Shown here: one piece after another, positions 1-7,727 of the stretch
How the letters are laid out: every line of letters begins with the position of its first letter
How positions within the stretch are numbered: position 1 is the stretch's first letter
Assembly (NCBI GenBank): GCA_018710805.1
Contig: DVJG01000051.1
Location: 1 to 33,892 of the forward strand
Origin: Candidatus Faecousia faecipullorum
GTDB taxonomy: Bacteria > Bacillota > Clostridia > Oscillospirales > Oscillospiraceae
Length of the DNA: 33,892 nucleotides
Reading direction: 5' to 3'
Position numbers and translations under genes: made by a program
Notes under the pieces: model-generated
What the model was told of the DNA's origin: nothing
The model's database searches: none
The model's input: the letters and a program-made list of their open reading frames with translations, nothing else

Positions 1-1
1 G

Positions 2-328
2 GAGTCCGCCGCCAGACGGCAGCTGAGCAGCATTCCCTACAAAACCGGAAACGACGCCCTCATTGGTCTCGCCAAAGGAACTTACTATGTTTCCACCGCC
101 GCAGGTGTGGGCAGCGCTTTGCTTCGCTCCAATCCCGCCGCTTCCTTGGATCGGGCATCCCGTAACGTGACCAGCGCCCAGCTGGCCGCCCACAGCAATG
201 ATGCCATCCGTCGTTGCCGGGAACTGAAATCCCAGATTCAGGTAACGCAGCAAAAGAAGGAGAACATCAAGAGTGGGTTATGGATTATCAGCTCAGCGAC
301 GGCAGTATCGAATACTGCGTTGACTTAG
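2..328 (+). CDS. 3' end of an unidentified protein gene (start lies before the window)
   Basis: The frame is open from the first bases and ends at a TAG at 326-328, giving 109 codons of a protein that begins upstream of the window. I do not recognise the family. The visible part has a small-residue-rich stretch (Gly/Ala/Ser around residues 25-50) and then a polar, charged C-terminal stretch (residues 65-90) that could be helical. The last 20 or so residues overlap, in another frame, a second reading frame with much clearer protein character, so the original end may have been replaced by a deletion or recombination junction near 245-275. Whether it is intact or a fragment cannot be decided here. 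Confidence 0.35.
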   Translation, partial: ESAARRQLSSIPYKTGNDALIGLAKGTYYVSTAAGVGSALLRSNPAASLDRASRNVTSAQLAAHSNDAIRRCRELKSQIQVTQQKKENIKSGLWIISSATAVSNTALT

Positions 329-867
329 ATTGGATTAAGAACAGCCTCTTGGGGAAAGAAGTGACCTTTTCCTTCACAGGCTTCGGCTATCAGGGAGATA
401 CCAAATATGACGAAGAAAACATGACTGTCCCCGGAAAGTGGGAACTTACATGGACGCTGGAAGGCTACACTGGGGAACCGAAAAAATGGACGCCCAATAC
501 CAAAATCGGAGACCTGCCCATGTCCCTTTCAGAGGTGGAAATTGGGCAATACAGTATGAAGATCACATACCAGATGGATGAACAAGTTTTTACGAATTAT
601 GCGGATTTTGATGATTTCCAAATGCAAAACGCTTGGGACCCCCATCCCGCAGGGGTTCGATTGAAAGACGGAACGGACATATATGTGAACGGCAGAGGCA
701 TCCAATCGTTGGACTCTGAGCACCATCAATATACGGTTATCCTTTGTTCGCTGGCTACCGTCCTCGACCCGGAACAGATTGCGGGTATATCCTTCTATCC
801 TGCATATGAGCTGGATGAGCAGAGTTCCCAGGTAGAGAAACCGCACTACTATATTCCGCTTGAATAA
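214..867 (+). pseudogene. 5'-truncated DUF4179-like (anti-sigma-factor-type) extracytoplasmic domain
   Basis: The frame ends at TAA 865-867. From about residue 20 it reads like the exported C-terminal half of DUF4179-type proteins, which are often membrane anti-sigma factors in Clostridia: beta-rich, with phrases such as 'DGSIEY', 'VTFSFTGFGYQ', 'PGKWELTW' and 'GVRLKDGT'. The N-terminal anti-sigma region and membrane segment expected of a complete protein are missing, and the frame is closed upstream by a TGA at 199-201. The nominal ATG is at 214. An ATG at 280 has an AAGGAG at 257-262, but 17 bases away is too far for a good ribosome site. The upstream gene runs in a different frame, so this is probably a remnant fused behind an unrelated gene end. 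The family call rests on recalled similarity. Confidence 0.45.
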
Positions 868-960
868 TCAGCAGCAGCGGCAATAAGGTGAGGAAATAGT
901 TGAAAGCTGAATGCAGAATCCTTCTCGCTGTTGTAATTTGTAAAACAAAATAGCAAAGAT

Positions 961-1004
961 AGACCGCTGATCTCACCTTGTGTGACCATCAGCGGTCTTT
1001 TTCC
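961..1004 (+). terminator. Rho-independent terminator, possibly bidirectional
   Basis: A perfect 10-bp stem (AGACCGCTGA 961-970 with TCAGCGGTCT 989-998) encloses an 18-base loop and is followed by a T-run. It sits between the plus-strand remnant ending at 867 and the minus-strand kinase gene ending at 1022, so it could serve both. The T-run favours the plus strand. Confidence 0.65.
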
Positions 1005-1021
1005 CGTCTATTGGGGGGCTG

Positions 1022-2800
1022 TCACTGGCAGGGAATGGTAATCGTTACCTTGGTCCCCTTCCCCGGTGTGCTTTCACATTGCATCCCATAGGATGGGCCA
1101 TAGGCCAGACGGAGCCGCTCATTGATATTTCGCACGCCGTAGCCGCCTTTGGTGTCGGCTGCAGAATAAGCCGCGCCAAAGTTGGCTTCCAAAGTCGCAG
1201 GGTCCATGCCCACACCGTCATCTTCCACGGTGATGCGGATTGTCTGCCCCATGTACCGGGTTGAAATGCACAGCGATCCGGTTTTGTCCGGCTTTTCAAA
1301 AATGCCGTGAATAATGGCATTTTCTATAATTGGCTGCAGCACGATTTTGATAATGGGATAGGGCAATGTCTCCTGTTCAATGTCCCACTGGACGTGAACG
1401 CGATTCTCAAAACGCATATTCTGAATCTGCACATACAGTCGGGCATGCCGCAATTCATCCGACAGCGGAATGACCTCCCGTCCCCGGCTGAGAGACAAGC
1501 GGTAAAACTGAGCCAAGGCATTTACCATTGCGCTGATCTGGGGAACATTATGGACAATGGCAGTACAGTTAATCAGGTCCAGGGAGTTATACAGAAAATG
1601 GGGATTGATTTGCGCCTGGAGCGCTTTCAGTTCCAACGCCTTGATCTGCTGGCCCTGAGCCAGCTTCTCGTCCATCAAGGTATCGATTCGATTCATCATG
1701 TTGCTGAAGCTCTGCACCAGCTGTCCGATCTCGTCTTCTCCCACCGGTTCCAGACGGATGGATATATTGCCCTGTTCCACCGCATGCATAGTATCATTCA
1801 GCCGCAGAAGCCGGCGCAGAATGGAACGGCTGATCAGGTAGGCCAGCAAATAGGCAGCTAAGGCAAGAATGACCACAACAGCCAAAAGCTCCATCTGCAG
1901 TTCCCGGCTGACACGGAAAATGTCATCATGGGGCAGTGCCGCCCCCAGAATCCACCCGGAATTTCCCAAGGAAACATACTGGGTGTGAAATGTTCCCCAC
2001 TGGGTTTTCAGATCACTCCATCTCCCTGGCAGTCGGGGGTTAACCTCAATATTTTCCCAAAAGTCAGACGGCAGTTCCGTCTCCGAGGAGCTGGTCAGGA
2101 TGCGGTTGTCATGCAGCAGAAAAACCATACCGTTTTCCGTTATGGTACTGCGCCCCACGGCTTCCGCAACCCGGTCCGCTGCAATATCCACCCGCAGAAT
2201 TGCCAAGGGCTGCAATACATGGCTGGGATCGTAGATCATACGCATCAGGCTGTAGCACCGGTCACTTTCCAGAGGCTCATCCGAAAAATCTCCGGGAGCA
2301 AACCATCGTGTGGGGGTTTCCGGAGAGAACGCCTTCAGCCACTGACGGTCCTCAACAGAATGCAGATCCACTATGTCGGAAGTGTTGGTATAAAGGTAGT
2401 CATTATTTACATACATGCAAATCCGGTCAACTCCGGATAAGGAACGCAGATAGTGAAATGTCATTGCCAGTTGATTGCTGTCCTGCAAACGCTGGATGTA
2501 GGTACTGTTTTCCAAGCTGCTGCCTGCCAGTTCATAGACGTTGGGGTCCATAGCCAGGATGTCCACCACCTGAGACAGCCGGTCAAACAAATCGTCCACC
2601 GCTGTCTGGGTGTCAACAAAGGCTTTCTGGGCAGCGGAGAAGGTTTGTTTCTCAATGACCGTATTGATCCGGTGAAAGGCATACATGGTAAATATTCCCA
2701 GAGGGAGCAGCACCAGAAGGAAAAAAATATACAGCAATTTGCTGCGCAGTTTTCCGTCCAGCAGCAAAGAACGGCCCAATGACTGTAACTTATTCTTCAT
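1022..2800 (-). CDS. YesM-type sensor histidine kinase
   Basis: This 592-residue membrane sensor kinase would phosphorylate the response regulator encoded just upstream. Transmembrane helices lie at about residues 21-42 and 303-325, enclosing a roughly 260-residue extracellular sensor region of likely Cache type. A HAMP linker follows at about 325-375. The His_kinase (PF06580) motif 'QAQINPHFLYNSL' places the phospho-acceptor at H401. The ATPase domain has the N box 'QPIIENAIIHG' (N494), G1 'DDGVGMD' (527-533) and G2 'GYGVRNINERL' (553-563). All catalytic motifs are intact. The ATG at 2800 overlaps the end of the regulator gene by 11 bases, indicating coupled translation. Family knowledge ties YesM/YesN pairs to sensing extracellular carbohydrates. 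The divergent transporter is the likely target, which is inference from position. Confidence 0.93.
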   Translation of the reverse strand: MKNKLQSLGRSLLLDGKLRSKLLYIFFLLVLLPLGIFTMYAFHRINTVIEKQTFSAAQKAFVDTQTAVDDLFDRLSQVVDILAMDPNVYELAGSSLENSTYIQRLQDSNQLAMTFHYLRSLSGVDRICMYVNNDYLYTNTSDIVDLHSVEDRQWLKAFSPETPTRWFAPGDFSDEPLESDRCYSLMRMIYDPSHVLQPLAILRVDIAADRVAEAVGRSTITENGMVFLLHDNRILTSSSETELPSDFWENIEVNPRLPGRWSDLKTQWGTFHTQYVSLGNSGWILGAALPHDDIFRVSRELQMELLAVVVILALAAYLLAYLISRSILRRLLRLNDTMHAVEQGNISIRLEPVGEDEIGQLVQSFSNMMNRIDTLMDEKLAQGQQIKALELKALQAQINPHFLYNSLDLINCTAIVHNVPQISAMVNALAQFYRLSLSRGREVIPLSDELRHARLYVQIQNMRFENRVHVQWDIEQETLPYPIIKIVLQPIIENAIIHGIFEKPDKTGSLCISTRYMGQTIRITVEDDGVGMDPATLEANFGAAYSAADTKGGYGVRNINERLRLAYGPSYGMQCESTPGKGTKVTITIPCQ

Positions 2801-3899
2801 AACAAATCATATTCTCCCGGTAAAGTTTCGGCGAAAGGCCAACTTCCTTGGTAAACAGCTTCACAAAATACTTTCCATCGGAATACCCCACTTCATGTGC
2901 TACCATGTAAAGCTTCCGGGATGGGTCTGCCAGAAGCTGTTTTGCCCGCTCCATACGCAGCTGAGTCAGTTTCTGATTGATGGTGATTCCTGCATGCTTT
3001 TTATAGGCGCTGCACAGATAGGTATGCACAAATCCCAGGTCGGCGGCAACATTCTGCACGGTCAGCGCACTGTCGCTGTAATGGCTGGCAAGATAGGCAT
3101 CCACCCGGGTGACGATGTCCTGGCAATTGCGCTCCGTGGCCTGAAAATATTCCTGCATCGCTTGACCCAGTGCATCCCACAGCTGAGCCAATGTCTGCTG
3201 TTTTGCAGCTGTGTACAGCAGGTAATCCCCCTGTGCGGTGACGCTGGTAACCTGTCGGCTTTCCGCCGCTGACAGCAGGCAAAACACAATCTGGCAGTAT
3301 AGATTGCGTACAACCTCCGGAGGTGTGGCTTCGCACTGGGCGATTTCCCGATAAATCCGTTCAAACAGCGCCATTGCTTCCTGCCGGCGCTTATGCCGAA
3401 TCAGGTTGGCCAGCATAACAAACATTGCCTTTTCATACACATATGCCTTCCCGTTGGATGGATAGGAAAAATCGCCGTTTTCTCCGCGGTAGAACAGCAG
3501 CTGGGGGTCCGGCTTCGCATTGGTTTGGAGTTCTTGGACGATGTCTTTCAGCACGGATGTGATTTCCTGCAAATCAATGGGTTTTTCCACATAGCTGGCT
3601 GCTTTCAGCTTGATAGCACCTTTGAGATATTCCTTATCCGTATAGCCGCTGAGAAAGACAAACTGACACTCCGGATACATCTTCCGGATTTCCTGGGCCA
3701 GTTCCAAACCGTTCATCCGGGGCATTTTCATGTCGCTGATCACAATATCCGGGCGGTGCTTTCGGGTCATCTCCAATGCCTGCTCCGCGTCCTCCGCGTC
3801 TTCCACTGTGTTGATATTCAGTGTTTTCCAGTCTATGTATTGTTTGAGCACTTCTCTGGGCATTTTCTCATCATCTACCAAAAGAACCGAAAAGTTCAC
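2790..3899 (-). CDS. YesN-type response regulator, AraC-family DNA-binding domain
   Basis: I chose the GTG at 3899 (369 residues) over an upstream ATG at 4019. The N-terminus then begins directly with the receiver strand 'NFSVLLVDD', a GGGAG ribosome site lies 9-10 bases upstream, and a good promoter falls inside the longer version. The receiver domain (1-115) has acidic residues D9 and D10, phospho-acceptor D56 in 'IVISDMKMP', S84 and K106. The middle region is not assigned. Residues of about 265-367 carry the two helix-turn-helix AraC domain with 'VAHEVGYSDGKYFVKLFTKE' and 'GLSPKLYRE'. After phosphorylation by the neighbouring kinase it probably activates the divergent transporter operon and perhaps its own gene. 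Confidence 0.92.
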   Translation of the reverse strand: MNFSVLLVDDEKMPREVLKQYIDWKTLNINTVEDAEDAEQALEMTRKHRPDIVISDMKMPRMNGLELAQEIRKMYPECQFVFLSGYTDKEYLKGAIKLKAASYVEKPIDLQEITSVLKDIVQELQTNAKPDPQLLFYRGENGDFSYPSNGKAYVYEKAMFVMLANLIRHKRRQEAMALFERIYREIAQCEATPPEVVRNLYCQIVFCLLSAAESRQVTSVTAQGDYLLYTAAKQQTLAQLWDALGQAMQEYFQATERNCQDIVTRVDAYLASHYSDSALTVQNVAADLGFVHTYLCSAYKKHAGITINQKLTQLRMERAKQLLADPSRKLYMVAHEVGYSDGKYFVKLFTKEVGLSPKLYRENMICYEE

Positions 3900-3933
3900 G
3901 CTATCATCTCCCTGTCTGTCAAAGGTCCTATCT

Positions 3934-3963
3934 ATAATATACAGCTTTTTTTCAATAGTGCAA
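3934..3963 (-). promoter_or_regulatory. Probable sigma-A promoter of the kinase/regulator operon
   Basis: On the minus strand a TTGCAC box (3963-3958), an 18-base spacer and a TATTAT box (3939-3934) would start transcription near 3927, about 28 bases before the GTG at 3899. The placement independently supports the GTG start of the response regulator. Assigned by inspection only. Confidence 0.5.
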
Positions 3964-4035
3964 CGGATTTTGATAGAAATAGCAAAAATCAAGCCAACTA
4001 ACATAATCTTTCCCTCCAATCATAATCGGCTCCCG

Positions 4036-4064
4036 TTGTTTTTTTCTCCCCCGTTTGTTACCAT
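4036..4064 (+). promoter_or_regulatory. Weak candidate promoter of the transporter operon
   Basis: TTGTTT (4036-4041), a 17-base spacer and TACCAT (4059-4064) precede the first permease. Both boxes are poor matches, as expected for a promoter that needs an activator such as the divergent AraC-type regulator. No clear direct-repeat operator was recognised. Confidence 0.3.
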
Positions 4065-4109
4065 TAAGGCAGAAACAACGATCAGCCAATCAGAAAGGAG
4101 CGGAAGTCC

Positions 4110-5036
4110 ATGAGAAAGCGGCAGAGCCTTTTGCAAAAAGATCTCCGGGAAAACTGGGTGAAATGGCTCATGATTCTCCCGGCTGCCATTGTCGTGATTC
4201 TGATGTGTTATATCCCCATGGGCGGCATTGTCCTTGCGTTCAAGGAGTATAACTACCACGATGGTATCTTCGGCAGTCCCTGGGTGTGGTTCAAGAATTT
4301 TACCTACTTTTTCCAGTCGGGCAAAGCGTTCAGTGTCACCAGAAATACCATTTTGTACAATCTGGCCTTTCTGTTGGTCAATACGGTTCTGCAGATCACC
4401 TGCGCCATTCTCTTGTCTGAGCTGACAGGAAAATGGTTCAAGCGCATTACCCAGTCAGTGATGTTCTTTCCCTATTTTATCTCCTGGGTCGTGGTAGGCG
4501 CCTTTGTGTACAACATGTTCAACTTTGAATTCGGCGCTGTGAATACCTTCCTCAAGTCCATTGGCTTAGAACCAATCGATGTGTACTCCAACAAAGGTAT
4601 GTGGCCGTTCATACTGATTGGCGTCAGCGCCTTCAAGAATGTGGGCTACGGCACGGTTATGTACCTGGCAAGCATATCGAATATCGATTCCAGTTTGTAC
4701 GAAGCGGCGGATCTGGATGGCGCAACCATGTGGCAAAAAATTCGTTACATCACCCTGCCTGGTATCCGTCCGACCATTATCATTCTGTTCTTGCTGGCAA
4801 TCGGTACGATTATGAAAGGCGACTTCCAGATGTTCTGGCAGGTTACCGGGAACAACCCCATGGTGCTGGAAGTGACCGATGTCATCGATACCTATGTAAC
4901 CCGTTCTCTGCTTCAGCTTCAGGAATTTGGCATGACCAGTGCAGCAGGACTCTATCAGTCTGTGTTCTCGTTCCTGCTGGTATTGCTTGCCAACAAGCTG
5001 GTGAAAAAAGCAGACCCGGATTATGCGTTGTTCTGA
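4110..5036 (+). CDS. ABC transporter permease, LplB type (carbohydrate uptake)
   Basis: This 308-residue inner-membrane permease belongs to the MalF/LplB side of the binding-protein-dependent sugar importers. About six hydrophobic segments are visible, starting with residues 18-44. The cytoplasmic EAA loop, which docks the ATPase, is seen at about 198-218 ('EAADLDGATMWQKIRYITLP'). An AAAGGAG at 4094-4100 supports the ATG at 4110. It is followed 27 bases later by its partner permease and then by the solute-binding lipoprotein, the standard layout of an LplABC-type locus. No ATPase gene is present, so it must share a multi-use MsmK-like ATPase from elsewhere. The substrate cannot be read from the sequence. 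The neighbouring glycosidase-like gene suggests an oligosaccharide. Confidence 0.93.
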   Translation: MRKRQSLLQKDLRENWVKWLMILPAAIVVILMCYIPMGGIVLAFKEYNYHDGIFGSPWVWFKNFTYFFQSGKAFSVTRNTILYNLAFLLVNTVLQITCAILLSELTGKWFKRITQSVMFFPYFISWVVVGAFVYNMFNFEFGAVNTFLKSIGLEPIDVYSNKGMWPFILIGVSAFKNVGYGTVMYLASISNIDSSLYEAADLDGATMWQKIRYITLPGIRPTIIILFLLAIGTIMKGDFQMFWQVTGNNPMVLEVTDVIDTYVTRSLLQLQEFGMTSAAGLYQSVFSFLLVLLANKLVKKADPDYALF

Positions 5037-5063
5037 TCTTGCGGACGGAAAGGAGAATGCATT

Positions 5064-5978
5064 ATGAAAAAAGACCGCATTTCCCATGCAAAGCCCATCA
5101 GTCAAGATCGGGTGGTCTTCAACATCATTGCGTATATTGTTTTGGGCATTCTGTCGGTATGCTGCCTGCTTCCCTTTCTGCTGGTGCTCAGCGGCTCTTT
5201 CTCCGATCAAACGTCAATCCTGACCCATGGCTACCAGCTGATTCCGGAAACCTTCTCTTTGGATGCATACACAACATTGTTCAAAATTCCCGGCGAACTG
5301 CTCCGGGCCTATGCAGTGACCATATTCGTGACATTTACGGGAACGTTTCTGGGGCTGTTTCTGACCAGTATGGCGGCGTATGTGCTGTCCAGCAAGAGCT
5401 TCCGCTACCGCAACCAAGTATCCTTTTTCTTCTATTTTACCTCCATTTTTGGCGGCGGTCTGGTTCCCTGGTATATTTTCAACACCAAATATCTGCACTT
5501 CCACAACAACATCATCTCGCTGATTCTGCCCATTCTGGTCAATGTAACCTACCTGCTGATTCTGAAAAGCTATATGAGCAGTATCCCGGATGCGCTGTAC
5601 GAATCGGCAAAGCTGGATGGCGCAAATGATTTTACCATCTATCTTCACATTGCGCTGCCGCTGTGCAAAGCAGGACTGGCTACTGTGGGACTGTTCATTG
5701 CGCTGAATTACTGGAATGACTGGTATAACGCCATGCTTTTCCTGGACGAAGGACGCAGCAATCTATATCCGCTGCAATACTTCCTGAACAATATCCTGAC
5801 CAAAGCCCAGGCCATCAGCGCAGCTGCAGCCAGAAGCGGACTGCCCATGAGCGAAGTGCCCAGCGAGCCAATGAAACTTGCCATGACCGTTGTGGCCACT
5901 GGTCCCATCATCCTTCTGTACCCGTTCTTACAGAAATACTTCGTCAAGGGCGTTACCATTGGCGCAGTAAAAGGATAA
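5064..5978 (+). CDS. ABC transporter permease, LplC type (carbohydrate uptake)
   Basis: This 304-residue protein is the second permease of the importer, of the MalG/LplC/YtcP type. Hydrophobic segments begin at about residue 18 and continue at about 83-110, 118-138 and 148-168. The EAA loop is at about 180-200 ('ESAKLDGANDFTIYLHIALP'). The C-terminal sequence 'LQKYFVKGVTIGAVKG' is typical of this subfamily. The ATG at 5064 follows AAAGGAG with suitable spacing. With the upstream permease it would form the heterodimeric channel that receives sugar from the lipoprotein encoded downstream. Confidence 0.93.
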   Translation: MKKDRISHAKPISQDRVVFNIIAYIVLGILSVCCLLPFLLVLSGSFSDQTSILTHGYQLIPETFSLDAYTTLFKIPGELLRAYAVTIFVTFTGTFLGLFLTSMAAYVLSSKSFRYRNQVSFFFYFTSIFGGGLVPWYIFNTKYLHFHNNIISLILPILVNVTYLLILKSYMSSIPDALYESAKLDGANDFTIYLHIALPLCKAGLATVGLFIALNYWNDWYNAMLFLDEGRSNLYPLQYFLNNILTKAQAISAAAARSGLPMSEVPSEPMKLAMTVVATGPIILLYPFLQKYFVKGVTIGAVKG

Positions 5979-6038
5979 TCGTGTTTGTGCATTGCGCACG
6001 GAACGTGCGATTTCATTATAACTAAGGAGGAAAAAAAC

Positions 6039-7628
6039 ATGAAACACCTGGCAAAAACTCTGGCAATCGTCCTATCCCTTGTCCTGCTGCTGAGTCTGCT
6101 CGGCGGATGCGCATCCCCTGCGCCGGCTGATCCCACCACAAAGACGGACGATACTGCAGCACCTGCCCAGCAGGCCGGTACTCCGGACATCTCCGAGGAA
6201 GTCACACTGACAATGTACCTCATCGGTGACCGCCCGGTGGACAACGATCTGGTCTTTGAACAGATCAATGCCCGTTTGAAAGAGGAAATCAACGCAACCA
6301 TTGACGTTAAGTTCATGAGCTGGAGCGAATATGAGCAGAAATATCCTCTGATTTTCGCTTCCGGCGAAGATTGGGACATGATTTTCACCGCTGACTGGTG
6401 CTTCTACAATGCCCAGGCCACCAAGCAGGGCTTCTGGGAGATTACCCCCGAAGCGCTGGAGACCTATGCTCCCATGACTGCACAGTCTATGTATCCGGAA
6501 GCCTGGGAACAGGCCAAGGTAGACGGCAAAGTTTACATGCTGCCGATGAACTATCAGGAATTGACCGCCTATGTCTGGATGGCCCGGGGCGATCTGATGG
6601 AAAAATACAACATCACCTCCTTGGATACCTTCGACAAGGCAGAAGAGTATATGCAGGCAATCCTGGACAACGAGCCCGGCATGATTCCTCTGGATGTGGG
6701 TTCCGACTATGACCGTCAGTTTGTATTCGATCTGATCTGGAACGTAGAGTCCAACGCCAAGGGCGACGACCGCTATGCTGTGCTGCCCCCTGCCAGCTTG
6801 TTCACCTGCGTGGGCGAAAATGATCCTGAAGCAAAGATCATGAGCACCCTGGAAACCGACATCTTCATGAATACCCTCAATCGCGTGAAAGACTGGAAAG
6901 ATCGGGGCTTCTGGAGCAAAAACGCTGTGGTTAACACCCAGAACAATACCGAAAGCTTCCAGGCTGGAAAATCTGCTCTGGCTGTTATGAACATCAACAC
7001 CGCCAAAAGCCTGTACACCACGCTGCAGGCGGAGCATCCTGAATGGAATGTCCAGGTCTTTGACGCCATGAACGGCGCACCGGCTACCATCCAGCCCTAT
7101 CTGGCCAACGGCATGAGCATTTTCTCCAAATCCAAGAATCCGGAACGGGCACTGATGGCTCTGGATTACCTGCGCAATGATGAAATCTGCCACAACCTGT
7201 TCTGCTACGGCATTGAAGGCGTGCACTGGGAAGCAGTGGGTGAGCACGGCCTGAAGTCTCTGCCCGGCAGCACCAACTACAGCTACGACAGCAACTGCAA
7301 CTGGGGCGTGCGTAACGACGCATTCTGGCGCACCATCGAAGGCGGCATCCCCAATGCCGACGAACTGGTCAGCACCTGGAAAGAGACAGCCCGCAGTGGA
7401 CGGTATCTGACCTTCGTCTTTAACGACAGTGAGGTTAAAAACGAGGTCGCTGCCCTGTCTGAGATTTACAACTCTGACTACAAGCTTCTGCAGCTGGGCT
7501 TTACCGATGATCCGGAAGCGGATGTTGCCAAACTGCTGACAAAGATGGAATCCGCAGGTGTCAGAAAGCTGCAGGATGCATTCCACAACCAGGCTCTATC
7601 CTTCCTGCAAGCACACCCTGTTGAATAA
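6039..7628 (+). CDS. Extracellular solute-binding lipoprotein (LplA/YtcQ type)
   Basis: The protein has 529 residues from the ATG at 6039, which follows AAGGAGG. A longer in-frame start at 5985 adds residues before the signal peptide and is rejected. Residues 1-23 are a lipoprotein signal peptide with the lipobox 'LLGGC', placing the lipidated cysteine at C24. A Thr/Pro/Ala-rich linker (about 25-55) follows and then the two-lobed binding domain ('VTLTMYLIGDRP', 'FASGEDWDMIFTADW'), large as in the LplA family. It would capture an extracellular oligosaccharide for the two upstream-encoded permeases. The C-terminal 120 residues resemble the conserved tail often found in this family. The ligand is unknown. 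A 60-base gap separates it from the permeases. Confidence 0.9.
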   Translation: MKHLAKTLAIVLSLVLLLSLLGGCASPAPADPTTKTDDTAAPAQQAGTPDISEEVTLTMYLIGDRPVDNDLVFEQINARLKEEINATIDVKFMSWSEYEQKYPLIFASGEDWDMIFTADWCFYNAQATKQGFWEITPEALETYAPMTAQSMYPEAWEQAKVDGKVYMLPMNYQELTAYVWMARGDLMEKYNITSLDTFDKAEEYMQAILDNEPGMIPLDVGSDYDRQFVFDLIWNVESNAKGDDRYAVLPPASLFTCVGENDPEAKIMSTLETDIFMNTLNRVKDWKDRGFWSKNAVVNTQNNTESFQAGKSALAVMNINTAKSLYTTLQAEHPEWNVQVFDAMNGAPATIQPYLANGMSIFSKSKNPERALMALDYLRNDEICHNLFCYGIEGVHWEAVGEHGLKSLPGSTNYSYDSNCNWGVRNDAFWRTIEGGIPNADELVSTWKETARSGRYLTFVFNDSEVKNEVAALSEIYNSDYKLLQLGFTDDPEADVAKLLTKMESAGVRKLQDAFHNQALSFLQAHPVE

Positions 7629-7640
7629 GTAACCCCCCCA

Positions 7641-7680
7641 GGAGGCAGAATGCATTCCCCTTTCGGAGCATTCTGCCTCC
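7641..7680 (+). other. Strong intercistronic hairpin without a T-run
   Basis: A perfect 13-bp stem (GGAGGCAGAATGC 7641-7653 with GCATTCTGCCTCC 7668-7680) and a 14-base loop lie directly after the binding-protein stop codon. No T-run follows, so it may stabilise the upstream mRNA or attenuate rather than stop transcription. That would favour high binding-protein output over the downstream enzyme. Confidence 0.55.
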
Positions 7681-7727
7681 TCCTTGAGACGATTCACGCC
7701 AAATGTTGGCAGGGAAAGGAGATAACC

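Noticed and set aside
245..280. Programmed -1 frameshift joining the two frames at the left edge
   Set aside because: Only a short CAAAAG is present, with no proper slippery heptamer or downstream structure; a deletion junction is simpler.
6072..7586. 504-codon minus-strand open frame inside the solute-binding protein gene
   Set aside because: His/Val/Gly-rich mirror translation of the lipoprotein gene; no ribosome site or promoter.
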